Below, one piece after another: positions 19,501 through 27,064 of a stretch of 64,000 bases of DNA. The translations under genes and the position numbers were made by a program. The DNA is from Streptomyces sp. NRRL F-2580. GTDB taxonomy: Bacteria; Actinomycetota; Actinomycetes; Streptomycetales; Streptomycetaceae. Under the pieces are notes generated by a model. The model had not been told where the DNA came from, ran no database searches, and was given only the letters and a program-made list of their open reading frames with translations. Position 1 is the first letter of the stretch; each line of letters begins with the position of its first letter. Location: assembly GCF_000720115.1 (NCBI RefSeq), contig NZ_JOIR01000003.1, forward strand, positions 296,507 through 360,506, read 5' to 3'.

Positions 19501-19653
19501 GGGCGCGAGCACGGACACCATCGGCAGTTCGATGGACGGCAGCAGCTGCTGCTTGAGCTGCGGGATGGCTATGGCGCCGAAGAGGAGCGCGACGATCGAC
19601 ACGAGGCCGACCAACGCCCTTTGGGCAAGGCTGAAGCGGGACAGCCACGACAT
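16522..19653 (-). CDS. RND-family efflux permease (AcrB/HAE type)
   Basis: 1043 aa, proton-driven export pump. It has an N-terminal membrane helix (ALVGLVSIVALLFGAIAIP), two large extracytoplasmic loops and two blocks of membrane helices. The typical charged residue pair appears near VVLALIVLWTRDLSLNM and GRVVDDSIVVLENI. No membrane-fusion or outer-membrane partner is nearby, as expected in a Gram-positive. Start ATG 19653 (MSWLSRFSLAQRAL). Substrate unknown. An orphan NarL-type regulator lies directly upstream on the same strand. Confidence 0.92.
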   Translation of the reverse strand: MSWLSRFSLAQRALVGLVSIVALLFGAIAIPQLKQQLLPSIELPMVSVLAPYQGASPDVVEKQVVEPIEAMLKGVDGITGITSTASEGNALIMATFDYGDSGTKQLVADVQQAVNRARVRLPAEVDPQVVAGSTDDIPTVILAVTSDKDQQALADQLERSVVPVLSDIEGVGQVTVDGVQDLQVTVTPDEAKLAAAGLDGAALAQGLQAGGAAVPAGSFDEAGKNRTVRVGAGYTSLAQVEELRLSPGPGKPAVRLGDVATVKQEAAKADSITRTNGKPSLALVLTMDKDGSAVAISDAVKDKLPELRSTLGAGADLTVVSDQGPAVAKSISSLTTEGLLGLLFAVIVILVFLASLRSTLVTAVSIPLSVVLALIVLWTRDLSLNMLTLGALTIAIGRVVDDSIVVLENIKRHLGYGEEREAAIITAVKEVAGAVTSSTLTTVAVFLPIGLVGGMIGELFGSFSLTVTAALLASLLVSLTVVPVLSYWFLSAPKGVTAGDAESAAKARREAEEKEARSRLQRFYVRVLGFATRRRLTSVAIAVVVLLGTFGMTPMLKTNFFDQGEQNVLTVKQELAPGTSLAASDEASRKIEKVLASVEGVKSYQVTVGSSGFLAAFGGGTGSNQASYQVSLKDAGDGEAVKKQIEDELAALDGIGDTRISAGDAFGSQNLSVVVKAGDGEVLAKAAEQVRAEVAKLDNVTDVQSDLSQSVPRISVTATPKAAEAGLNQAALGALVGQAVRGNPAGKAVLDDTERDIVIKSARPATTLAELQALPVGPLRLGDIAEVKEVAGPVAMTRIDGARAATITARPQGDNTGAVSAELQTKLKALDLPEGATASIGGVSEDQDEAFGSLALAMLAAIAIVFMLLVATFRSLVQPLILLVSIPFAATGALGLLLVTGTPMGVPAMIGMLMLIGIVVTNAIVLIDLVNQYRAQGLGVVEAVIEGGRHRLRPILMTALATIFALLPMALGVTGEGGFISQPLAVVVIGGLVSSTLLTLLLVPTLYTMVELRKERRRAKRSARGEAKPRVVSPSEEEAPANV

Positions 19654-19748
19654 GGTTATGGGATCTCTCTGCTGTGACGAACGCGAGGGCACTCCCACCC
19701 TGTCCCATCCGCCGGGTGCGTTTCGTCGCTCGCAGGTCCCGTCCTTAT

Positions 19749-19780
19749 GTGCGGCATACCGCGTCCGTAGTACGCCGCAC
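19749..19780 (-). promoter_or_regulatory. Inverted repeat between regulator and RND permease genes
   Basis: GTGCGGC / GCCGCAC, 7-bp arms around 18 nt. It could be a weak terminator of the regulator gene or an operator for the permease. Confidence 0.3.
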
Positions 19781-19800
19781 TGCTGCCGCCTACTCCCGCA

Positions 19801-20529
19801 CTACTCCGCGCGGGGGCGGACCAGCCCCGATTCGTAGGCAATGACCACCAATTGCGCCCGATCACGCGCCCCGAGCTTGGCCATGGCCCGGTTCACGTGG
19901 GTCTTGACGGTGAGCGGGCTGACCTCCAGCCGGCCGGCGATCTCGTCGTTGGACAGCCCCGCCGCGACGTGTACGAGGACCTCGCGCTCCCGGACGGTCA
20001 GCGCGGCGAGCCGCTGCGCGTGCATCCCGGCCGAGGCTCCGGCGGCGGCCGGGCCGGCGCCGCCGCCCTGGGCGAGGAAGGTGGCGATGAGCCCCTTGGT
20101 GGCGGCCGGGGACAGCAGCGCCTCACCGGCGGCGGCGATGCGGATGGCGTTGAGCAGCTCCTCGGGCTCGGCGCCCTTGCCGAGGAAGCCGGAGGCGCCG
20201 GCCCGCAGCGCCGAGACCACGTACTCGTCGACCTCGAAGGTCGTCAGCATCACCACGCGCACGGCGGCGAGTTCCGGGTCCGCGCTGATCATGCGGGTGG
20301 CGGCGAGGCCGTCGGTGCCGGGCATCCGGATGTCCATGAGCACGACGTCGGCGCGGGTGCGGCGGGCCAGTTCGAAGGCCTGCGCCCCGTCGGAGGCCTC
20401 CCCGACGACCTCCATGTCGGGTTCGGAGTCGACGAGCACCTTGAAGGCGCTGCGCAGCAGTGCCTGGTCGTCGGCGAGCAGCACCCGGATGGGCGCGGCG
20501 GCGGGCAGTTCCGTCGGCGTGTCGTCCAC
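19801..20529 (-). CDS. NarL/LuxR-type response regulator (orphan)
   Basis: 242 aa. The N-terminal receiver has the acidic pair in VLLADDQALL, the phospho-Asp in VVLMDIRMPG, and a Gly-Lys in FLGKGAEPE. The C-terminal LuxR helix-turn-helix is LTVREREVLVHVAAGLSNDE. No histidine kinase is adjacent; one of the matching HisKA_3 type lies at 30840-32045. It lies 147 bp upstream of the RND permease on the same strand, so control of the permease is possible. Confidence 0.9.
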   Translation of the reverse strand: MDDTPTELPAAAPIRVLLADDQALLRSAFKVLVDSEPDMEVVGEASDGAQAFELARRTRADVVLMDIRMPGTDGLAATRMISADPELAAVRVVMLTTFEVDEYVVSALRAGASGFLGKGAEPEELLNAIRIAAAGEALLSPAATKGLIATFLAQGGGAGPAAAGASAGMHAQRLAALTVREREVLVHVAAGLSNDEIAGRLEVSPLTVKTHVNRAMAKLGARDRAQLVVIAYESGLVRPRAE

Positions 20530-20557
20530 GGGGTGAGCGTACGCGGGCCCGCCCGGG

Positions 20558-20610
20558 CCGGACGCGAGGGTCCCGTCGGACCGGACGCGAGGGTCCCGTC
20601 GGACCGGACG
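20558..20610. repeat. Tandem 23-bp repeat, about 2.3 copies
   Basis: The unit CCGGACGCGAGGGTCCCGTC+GGA occurs at 20558-20580 and 20581-20603, then a 7-nt partial copy. Between cobS and the response regulator gene. Confidence 0.85.
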
Positions 20611-20632
20611 TCCGCCGGCCCCCGGCGCCGGC

Positions 20633-21454
20633 TCAGCCCAGGGCGAGGACGATCAGGGCGGTGGTCGCCGCGACCTCGGCCAGGGCGCCGAAGACGTCTC
20701 CGGTGACCCCGTCGAAGCGGCGTACGCAGCGGCGGAGCAGGAGCTGCGCGGCGAGCAGGGCCACCAGGACCGCCGCCGCGTACCGGCCGGCGGCGGGCAG
20801 GCCCAGCGGGAGGGCGGCGGCCGCGGCCGCGGCGACGGCGAGGAAGGCGATCGCCGCGGCGACGGGGCGCGGCACCACTTCGGCGACGGCGGCGCCGAGC
20901 CCGCCGGGGCGGGCGGCCGGGACGCCTTCGCGGCAGGCCAGGGTCATGGCGACGCGGGCCGTCACGGCGGCGACCACGGCGGCGAGGGCGCCACGGATCC
21001 AGCTGTCGGCGTACGCGTCGGACAGGGCCGCCACCTGCACCAGCATCACGATCACCAGGGCCACGACACCGAAGGGGCCGATGTCGGACTGTTTCATGAT
21101 GCGCAGGGCCTCGTCGGCCGGTTTGGCACTGCCCAGGCCGTCCGCCGTGTCGGCGAGCCCGTCCAGGTGCAGCCCCCGGGTCAGCGCGGCCGGTACGGCG
21201 ACGGTGACGGCCGCGGCGAGCAGCGGGCCCCCGCCGAGGACCAGCAGGAGCACCCCGGGGACGGCCGCGAGCACGCCGACGACCAGCCCGGCGAGCGGGG
21301 CGCAGGCCATCCCGGTGCGGGCGGCGGGGCGGTCCCAGCGGGTGATGCGGGCGGGCAGCACGGTGAGCGTGCCGAAGGCGAAGCGGAGGCCGTCGGGGAA
21401 CGCGGCGCGTTCCGGGGGCGGCGTCAGGGGCGGGCCATCGAACGAATCTGTCAT
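20633..21454 (-). CDS. cobS: Adenosylcobinamide-GDP ribazoletransferase (cobalamin synthase)
   Basis: Integral membrane enzyme that joins adenosylcobinamide-GDP to alpha-ribazole in the last steps of B12 synthesis. 273 aa with the family motifs GLRFAFGTLTVLP, LHLDGLADTADGLG and MKQSDIGPFGV, and several hydrophobic segments. cobU and cobT lie within 7 kb on the opposite strand. Confidence 0.94.
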   Translation of the reverse strand: MTDSFDGPPLTPPPERAAFPDGLRFAFGTLTVLPARITRWDRPAARTGMACAPLAGLVVGVLAAVPGVLLLVLGGGPLLAAAVTVAVPAALTRGLHLDGLADTADGLGSAKPADEALRIMKQSDIGPFGVVALVIVMLVQVAALSDAYADSWIRGALAAVVAAVTARVAMTLACREGVPAARPGGLGAAVAEVVPRPVAAAIAFLAVAAAAAAALPLGLPAAGRYAAAVLVALLAAQLLLRRCVRRFDGVTGDVFGALAEVAATTALIVLALG

Positions 21455-21524
21455 CGGCGGGAACGCTACCCCTTCGGCGAGAGCGGTAAATTACCCATTA
21501 CGTGCCAAATAGGGAGTCCGTGGG

Positions 21525-22298
21525 ATGGGTCACTGGTGGTATCGGAACATCGTCGAACCGGGGAAGCTCCCCCTCCTCCTCGCCCTGCTCTCCTTCGTGA
21601 TGTCGTTCCTGGTCACCCGCGTGATCACCCGGATGATCCGGGCCGGCCGCGGCCCCTTCAAGAACGTCACCCCGGGCGGTGTGCACATCCACCACGTCGT
21701 CCCCGGCGTGATCCTCGTGATCATCGGCGGCTTCGGCGCGGTCGGCGCCGGCCGGTACGGCTTCGGCGGGGCGCTCTCGGCCGTGATCTTCGGGCTGGGC
21801 GCGGGCCTGGTCCTGGACGAGTTCGCGCTGATCCTGCACCTCGACGACGTCTACTGGAGCGAGCAGGGCCGCAAGAGCGTGGAGATCGTGGTCGTCACGG
21901 CGGCGGTGGTGGCCCTCGTCCTGGGCGGGTTCGTGCCCTTCGGGGTCAACGACCTGACCCCCGAGGAGCGCCAGAGCCGCGGGCTGGTCGCCATGAACGC
22001 GGCCTTCAACTTCTTCCTGGCCCTGGTCGCCCTGTGGAAGGGCAAGGCGCGCACCGCGCTCTTCGGCGTGATCGTGCCCTTCGTGGCGCTGGTCGGGGCG
22101 ATCCGGCTGGCCCGGCCCGGGTCCCCGTACGCGAAGAGGTTCTACGCGAACCGCCCGCGCGCCCGCGCCAAGGCCGGGCTGCGCGCCTTCCACCACGACC
22201 GGCGCTGGGCGCGGCCGCGCCGCAGGTTCGAGAACTTCATCGGCGGCACCCCCGACCCCGAGCGGACCGCGGTCTCCCTGGAGAAGCCGCCGCAGTGA
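21525..22298 (+). CDS. Conserved integral membrane protein
   Basis: 257 aa with about five or six membrane helices and a basic C-terminal tail (FHHDRRWARPRRRFENFIGG). HIHHVVPG near residue 55 and DEFALILHLDDVYW near residue 105 are striking His- and acid-rich motifs in membrane-proximal positions, so metal or lipid binding is possible. Divergent from cobS. Function not recognised. Confidence 0.82.
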   Translation: MGHWWYRNIVEPGKLPLLLALLSFVMSFLVTRVITRMIRAGRGPFKNVTPGGVHIHHVVPGVILVIIGGFGAVGAGRYGFGGALSAVIFGLGAGLVLDEFALILHLDDVYWSEQGRKSVEIVVVTAAVVALVLGGFVPFGVNDLTPEERQSRGLVAMNAAFNFFLALVALWKGKARTALFGVIVPFVALVGAIRLARPGSPYAKRFYANRPRARAKAGLRAFHHDRRWARPRRRFENFIGGTPDPERTAVSLEKPPQ

Positions 22299-22311
22299 CG
22301 GCGAACGTGCG

Positions 22312-22349
22312 ACGACGGGCCCTCCCCCGGGAGGGGAAGGGCCCGTCGT
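22312..22349. terminator. Bidirectional hairpin terminator
   Basis: ACGACGGGCCCT / AGGGCCCGTCGT, 12-bp stem, between the convergent membrane protein gene and pspAA. Confidence 0.75.
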
Positions 22350-22363
22350 GACGTCCGGGGTCG

Positions 22364-22433
22364 GCGTGTCCGTGCGTCGGTGCGCCAGTGCGTCCGCGTA
22401 TCCGCGTGTCCGTGCGTCCGCGTTTCCGTGCGG
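22364..22433. repeat. Degenerate short tandem repeat
   Basis: Repeated GTGTCCGTGCG/GCGTCCGCG-type units in the spacer downstream of pspAA. Confidence 0.5.
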
Positions 22434-22435
22434 AC

Positions 22436-22714
22436 TCAGCCCGGGATCAGGCCGTCGTCGCTGAGCATCTCCCTGACCTCGTCGAGGCTCGCGTCGGAGC
22501 CGGGGAGGATCAGCTCGGACGGCTCCAGCGCGTCGTCCGGGAGCGGCCGGCCCAGCCGCCGTACCGCTTCGAGCAGGGCGCCCAGCGTGCGCCGGAAGCC
22601 CTCCGAGTCGCCGCTCTCCATCTCCGCGAGCAGTTCGTCGTCCAGCTTGTTGAGCTCGGTGAAGTGGCTGTCGGCCAGCTCCACCTGACCTTCCCCCATG
22701 ATGCGGACAATCAT
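22436..22714 (-). CDS. PspA-associated protein
   Basis: 92 aa, MIVRIMGEGQVELADSHF..., an acidic protein of the PspAA type that is regularly encoded next to PspA in actinobacteria. Start ATG 22714; it follows pspA by 13 bp on the same strand, so they form one operon. Likely a partner or modulator of the PspA scaffold. Confidence 0.85.
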   Translation of the reverse strand: MIVRIMGEGQVELADSHFTELNKLDDELLAEMESGDSEGFRRTLGALLEAVRRLGRPLPDDALEPSELILPGSDASLDEVREMLSDDGLIPG

Positions 22715-22727
22715 GACGGGCCCCGTC

Positions 22728-23522
22728 CTACTGCTTGTCGAACCGGTGCTGGGTCTGCGACGGCTGGGCGTTGCCCGGGGCACCGCCCTCGATGGCCTGC
22801 TGCTGCGCGGACGGGCCGCCCGCCAGCTCGGCCTTCATGCGCTGGAGTTCCAGCTCCACGTCCGTACCGCCCGACAGGCGGTCCAGCTCGGCCTGGATGT
22901 CGTCCTTGGAGCCCAGCCCGCTCTGGTCGTCGAGCGCGCCCGAGGCCAGCAGCTCGTCGATCGCGCCCGCGCGCGCCTGCAGCTGGGCGGTCTTGTCCTC
23001 GGCCCGCTGGATGGCCAGGCCGACATCGCTCATCTCCTCGGAGATGCCGGAGAAGGACTCCGCGATCCGGGTCTGCGCCTGGGCCGCGGTGTAGGTGGCC
23101 TTGATGGTCTCCTTCTTCGTACGGAAGGCGTCCACCTTGGCCTGGAGCCGCTGGGAGGCGAGCGTCAGCTTCTCCTCCTCGCCCTGCAGGGTCTGGTGCT
23201 GCACCTCCAGGTCGCTGACCTGCTGCTGGAGCGCGGCGCGGCGGGACAGCGCCTCGCGGGCCAGGTCCTCGCGGCCGAGGGCGAGCGCCTTGCGGCCCTG
23301 GTCCTCCAGCTTGGCGGACTGCCCCTGGAGCTGGTTCAGCTGCAGCTCCAGGCGCTTGCGGGAGGTCGCCACGTCGGCGACTCCGCGGCGCACCTTCTGC
23401 AGCAGCTCCAGCTGCTTCTGGTACGAGTAGTCGAGGGTTTCGCGCGGGTCCTCGGCCCGGTCAAGGGCCTTGTTCGCCTTCGCGCGGAAGATCATCCCCA
23501 TACGCTTCATGACACCGCTCAT
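22728..23522 (-). CDS. pspA: PspA/IM30-family membrane-stress protein
   Basis: 264 aa, almost entirely predicted coiled coil (about residues 25-200, heptads rich in Leu, Ala, Glu and Arg). It begins MSGVMKRMGMIFRAKANKAL, the amphipathic N-terminal helix that binds membranes. ESCRT-III-like family that stabilises damaged membranes. The C-terminal tail is Gly/Gln-rich. Start ATG 23522. Operon with pspAA. Confidence 0.93.
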   Translation of the reverse strand: MSGVMKRMGMIFRAKANKALDRAEDPRETLDYSYQKQLELLQKVRRGVADVATSRKRLELQLNQLQGQSAKLEDQGRKALALGREDLAREALSRRAALQQQVSDLEVQHQTLQGEEEKLTLASQRLQAKVDAFRTKKETIKATYTAAQAQTRIAESFSGISEEMSDVGLAIQRAEDKTAQLQARAGAIDELLASGALDDQSGLGSKDDIQAELDRLSGGTDVELELQRMKAELAGGPSAQQQAIEGGAPGNAQPSQTQHRFDKQ

Positions 23523-23778
23523 GGGCTTCGCGCGCCCCCTTCTAGACGGACTGTGCTCCAGGTCACCGACAGGACCCACAGTACGGGCCCTGTCTCCATT
23601 ACCGCACTGTTCGAGTACGGATGCGCTCCTCCTCCAGGACGACTACAGCCACGCCGTGTCAGGCGTAAGGAGTAGGTGATCCCAGGAGAGGCGGACACCG
23701 CACACACCGTGCAATGGGAAGACGCCCGCCGTTGCCGGATCGTTCCCCGCCGGGGTGGGGGCCGTGCCCACGACCACG

Positions 23779-23784
23779 TAGGCT
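23779..23784 (+). promoter_or_regulatory. Candidate -10 box for leaderless DUF3043 gene
   Basis: TAGGCT ends 8 nt before the GTG at 23793. No ribosome-binding site precedes the GTG. Confidence 0.4.
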
Positions 23785-23792
23785 TGGGTTTT

Positions 23793-24392
23793 GTGTTTGG
23801 TAGCCGCTCCTCCAAGGAAGAGAAGGCCGCCGCCACCGACAAGGTGAGCGCCGACCTCTCGCAGCCCCGTGACCCGCAGGCCCCGAAGGGCCGCCCTACG
23901 CCGAAGCGTGCTGTGGCCCAGTCGCAGCGCAAGGCCGTGGTGGCCTCGACCGGCAACCGCAAGGAGGATGCCAAGCGAGCCCGTGAGCGCCGCCGCGCCG
24001 AGATGTCCAGGCAGCGCGAGGCGCTGGCCAGCGGCGACGAGCGTTACCTGCCCACCCGGGACAAGGGTCCCGTCCGCAGGTACGTCCGCGACTTCGTGGA
24101 CTCCCGCTTCTCCGTCGCCGAGATGTTCCTGCCCCTGGCCGTGGTCATCCTGGTGCTCAGCATGATCCGGCAGCCGACGATCCAGAACGTCGCGCTGCTG
24201 CTGTGGCTCGGCGTGATCGTCCTGATCATCCTCGACTCCATCGGCCTGCTGTTCCGCCTGCGCAAGGCGCTGAACGAGCGCTTCCCGAACGAGCCGCGCC
24301 GCGGCGCGGTCGCGTACGGCCTCATGCGCACCCTCCAGATGCGCCGGCTGCGCCTGCCGAAGCCGCAGGTCAAGCGCGGGGAACGGCCCTGA
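23793..24392 (+). CDS. DUF3043 membrane protein
   Basis: 199 aa from the GTG at 23793 (VFGSRSSKEEKAAATDK). A charged Lys/Arg-rich N-terminal half (KRARERRRAEMSRQREAL) is followed by two membrane helices (MFLPLAVVILVLSMI; ALLLWLGVIVLIILDSIGLL). Family conserved in actinobacteria, function unknown. Its stop overlaps the next gene's proposed CTG start (CTGA). Confidence 0.87.
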   Translation: MFGSRSSKEEKAAATDKVSADLSQPRDPQAPKGRPTPKRAVAQSQRKAVVASTGNRKEDAKRARERRRAEMSRQREALASGDERYLPTRDKGPVRRYVRDFVDSRFSVAEMFLPLAVVILVLSMIRQPTIQNVALLLWLGVIVLIILDSIGLLFRLRKALNERFPNEPRRGAVAYGLMRTLQMRRLRLPKPQVKRGERP

Positions 24393-25174
24393 GCGGATTC
24401 TCCGAGGGCGCGCGGATCTGGCTCGAGGGCCTGGGCGGACTGCGTAACGCCGTCCGGCAGGAACTGGTGGGCCGGCAGGTCGACGAGCAGATCGCGCAGC
24501 GCTTCCCGGTCGGGCAGCGGCTGCGCGTCCTCGACGTGGGGATGGGCCAGGGCACCCAGGCGCTGCGGCTGGCCCGGGCCGGGCACAAGGTGACGGGCCT
24601 GGAGCAGGACCCCGGCATGCTGGCCGTCGCCCGTGAGGCACTGGCCGAGGAGCCCGCCGGGATCCGCGACCGGGTGCAGCTCATGGAGGGGGACGGGCGC
24701 GAGACCGGCGCCCACTTCCTGCCGGGCAGCTTCGACGTGGTGCTGTGCCACGGGGTGCTGATGTACGTGCCCGAGCCGGACGCCATGCTCGCCGGGCTGG
24801 CCCGGATGCTGGCCCCGGGCGGTCTGCTGTCCCTGCTGGTGCGCAACGGCGACGCGCTCGCCATGCGGCCCGGGCTGGACGGCGACTGGAAGGCCGCGCT
24901 GGACGCCTTCGACAGCACGGAGTACACGAACCGGCTGGGCCTGGACGTGCGCGCCGACCGGCTGGCCGGGCTGACGGCCACGCTGTCCGGAATCGGCGCT
25001 CCGCTGGGCGCCTGGTACGGCGTACGCGTCTTCACCGACGGCACCGAGGCGGGCGAGGTGCTGCCGCCGGACGAGGAGCTGGAGCGGCTCCTGACCGCCG
25101 AGGACCGCGCGGGGCGGACCGACCCCTACCGCGGCGTGGCCGCGCTGCTGCACTTGTGCGGCGTGCGGGGCTAG
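24389..25174 (+). CDS. Class I SAM-dependent methyltransferase
   Basis: 261 aa with the Rossmann SAM-binding motifs LRVLDVGMGQGTQALRLA (motif I), GLEQD (acidic end of strand 2) and FDVVLCHGVLMYVPEPD. The coding frame has no ATG/GTG near the expected N-terminus; the best start is CTG at 24389, overlapping the DUF3043 stop and preceded by GGGGA about 7 nt upstream. A GTG at ELVGRQ (about 24467) would cut off the N-terminal helix. Substrate unknown. Confidence 0.85.
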   Translation: MSGFSEGARIWLEGLGGLRNAVRQELVGRQVDEQIAQRFPVGQRLRVLDVGMGQGTQALRLARAGHKVTGLEQDPGMLAVAREALAEEPAGIRDRVQLMEGDGRETGAHFLPGSFDVVLCHGVLMYVPEPDAMLAGLARMLAPGGLLSLLVRNGDALAMRPGLDGDWKAALDAFDSTEYTNRLGLDVRADRLAGLTATLSGIGAPLGAWYGVRVFTDGTEAGEVLPPDEELERLLTAEDRAGRTDPYRGVAALLHLCGVRG

Positions 25175-25279
25175 CAGTTTCCCGGGCCGGTTCCGCCGCG
25201 CCCGGCACCCAGCCCCGGCATACCCGAGGCTCGCGGCCGCACCCGGCCTCGTCGGCACACCCGGCCTCGCCGGCACAAA

Positions 25280-25402
25280 CCAGCCCCTCCGGCGTTTGAG
25301 GAGCGGGGTCCGGGGCGCAGCCCCAGGGAACCCGGCTCCGCCCGGACCCTCCCCCGGACTCCGTCCGGGGGGACCCCCACTCAAACGCCGGCGAGGCTGA
25401 AC
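25280..25402. terminator. Composite inverted repeat between convergent genes
   Basis: A reversed copy of the dispersed element (CAGCCCCTCCGGCGTTTGAG from 25281) and a forward copy (CTCAAACGCCGGCGAGGCT, about 25380-25398) frame an inner 9-bp hairpin, CCCCCGGAC / GTCCGGGGG (25351-25371). Likely bidirectional termination. Confidence 0.65.
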
Positions 25403-25409
25403 GGTGCGG

Positions 25410-25622
25410 CTACGCCTCCAAGGCGGCGCGCAGGCTCATCGTGTAGAGCTCGGTCCCGTTGTCGTCGGACAGCTTCACCTGCTCGGTGCCGCCTTCCAGC
25501 AGGTCCTTCCAGTACTCGCCGATCCAGGACTCCGCGTCCCCCTGCGTGGTGAACTCCTCGGGCACCACCGACGGGCTCGTCTCGGTGCCGTCGGCCGTCT
25601 CGAACCGCCACGTCCACGCCAT
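25410..25622 (-). CDS. Small conserved hypothetical protein
   Basis: 70 aa, MAWTWRFETADGTETSP..., acidic and rich in Trp, Asp and Glu, with no signal or membrane segment. I recall similar short proteins in Streptomyces, but no function is known. ATG at 25622; divergent from cobU. The same frame stays open far upstream, but that part lies antisense to cobU. Confidence 0.75.
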   Translation of the reverse strand: MAWTWRFETADGTETSPSVVPEEFTTQGDAESWIGEYWKDLLEGGTEQVKLSDDNGTELYTMSLRAALEA

Positions 25623-25715
25623 GTCCGCCTCCGTTGCTCGCACGCTTCCTGCCCTGAGTCTGCCCGCAGAGTAGCCGGGCGCGCAGCAGTCTCGGGGACG
25701 CGGGAGGATCATCCT

Positions 25716-26930
25716 GTGGAACTCACTCTGCTCGGCACCGGCACACCCGAGGGCCTGCCCCGTCCCGACTGCCCCTGTGCGGCCTGCGCCGTCTCCGTCG
25801 GCGGGCGGTCCCGCGCCGCCACGGCCGTACTGGTCGACGGGGCGCTGCTCCTCGACCTGACCCCCGGCGCCGTGCTGGCCGGCGCCCGGGCCGGGCATTC
25901 GCTGGCCGGCGTACGGCAGGTCCTGCTGACTCACCCGCACGACGGACCCGCCGTGGAGCTGCCGCCCGGGCTGCCGGCCGCAGGGCGGGTCCCGGACGGG
26001 CGCGAGCTCGCGGTGATCTCCGGACACCGGGTGCGGGCGGTGCCGATGGACGCGCCGGGCACCGGGTACGAGGTGACGGGCCCGGACGGCGGCCGGCTGC
26101 TGTACCTGCCGCCCGGCGGGGCCCCGGCCGGGACGAGCGAAGTGACCGGGCAGCGCCCGTACGACGTGGTGCTCGCCGATGTGCTGGGGCGGCCAGAGGC
26201 CCTCGCCCGGCTGCGGGCGAGCGGCGCCGTCGGCCCGGCCACGGACGTGATCGCCGTCCACCTGGACCACGACGTCGCGCCGGGCCGGGAGCTGGAGCGC
26301 CGGTGCGCGGTCGCCGGGGCCCGGGCCGTGCCGGACGGGACCACCGTGACCGTCGGGGAGTACCACCCGGTGCCGGACCTGCCGCGCCGGACCCTGGTGC
26401 TGGGCGGGGCCCGCTCGGGCAAGTCCGTGGAGGCCGAGCGCCGGCTGGAGTCCTTCCCCGAGGTGGTCTACGTGGCCACCGCCGGCACCCGGAACGGGGA
26501 CGCGGAATGGGCGCAGCGGATCGGCCTGCACCGGGAGCGCCGGCCGGGCAGCTGGCGGACGCTGGAGACCTGTGAGCTGGTTCCGCTGCTGGCCGAGGAG
26601 GGGCCGCCGCTGCTGATCGACTGCCTGGCGCTGTGGCTGACGGACGCGATGGACCGGGCGGGGGCCTGGGACGACGCCGTCTGGGCCGAGAGCGGGCAGC
26701 GGAAGCTCGGCGAGCGCACCGCCGGGCTGGTGGCGGCGGTGCGCTCGACCCGGCGCCACATCGTGCTGGTCAGCAACGAGGTCGGCTCGGGCGTCGTCCC
26801 CGCGACCCCCTCGGGCCGCCGCTTCCGTGACGAGCTGGGCCGGCTGAACGCGCGGGTCGCGGGCGAGTGCGAGCACGTGCTGCTGGTCGTCGCGGGGCAG
26901 GTGATCGTGCTCAAGGAACCGCCGGTGTGA
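25716..26930 (+). CDS. cobU: CobU (adenosylcobinamide kinase/guanylyltransferase) with N-terminal MBL-like domain
   Basis: 404 aa from a GTG with GGAGG 8 nt upstream. The C-terminal 180 residues are CobU, which phosphorylates adenosylcobinamide and attaches GMP; the P-loop is LGGARSGKS and DCLALWLTD is also typical. The first 210 residues resemble a metallo-beta-lactamase fold of the PhnP type (LLGTGTPEG, CPCAAC), but the metal motif reads THPHDG, without the DH of HxHxDH, so this domain may not bind metal. Followed by cobT. Confidence 0.92.
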   Translation: MELTLLGTGTPEGLPRPDCPCAACAVSVGGRSRAATAVLVDGALLLDLTPGAVLAGARAGHSLAGVRQVLLTHPHDGPAVELPPGLPAAGRVPDGRELAVISGHRVRAVPMDAPGTGYEVTGPDGGRLLYLPPGGAPAGTSEVTGQRPYDVVLADVLGRPEALARLRASGAVGPATDVIAVHLDHDVAPGRELERRCAVAGARAVPDGTTVTVGEYHPVPDLPRRTLVLGGARSGKSVEAERRLESFPEVVYVATAGTRNGDAEWAQRIGLHRERRPGSWRTLETCELVPLLAEEGPPLLIDCLALWLTDAMDRAGAWDDAVWAESGQRKLGERTAGLVAAVRSTRRHIVLVSNEVGSGVVPATPSGRRFRDELGRLNARVAGECEHVLLVVAGQVIVLKEPPV

Positions 26931-27051
26931 GCCCGTGGGGCGGGCCGTGAACCGGGCCCCGGAAGCGGGCCGGCGGCCGGGCCGCGAGAGGCCCCCGGGA
27001 ACCTGAACTCGGGGCCTTCGCCCACGGCCTGAGGGTGCGCCTCACCGGCTG

Positions 27052-27057
27052 TACTCT
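27052..27057 (+). promoter_or_regulatory. Candidate -10 box for leaderless cobT mRNA
   Basis: TACTCT ends 7 nt before the ATG at 27065. Confidence 0.4.
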
Positions 27058-27064
27058 CTGGCAG

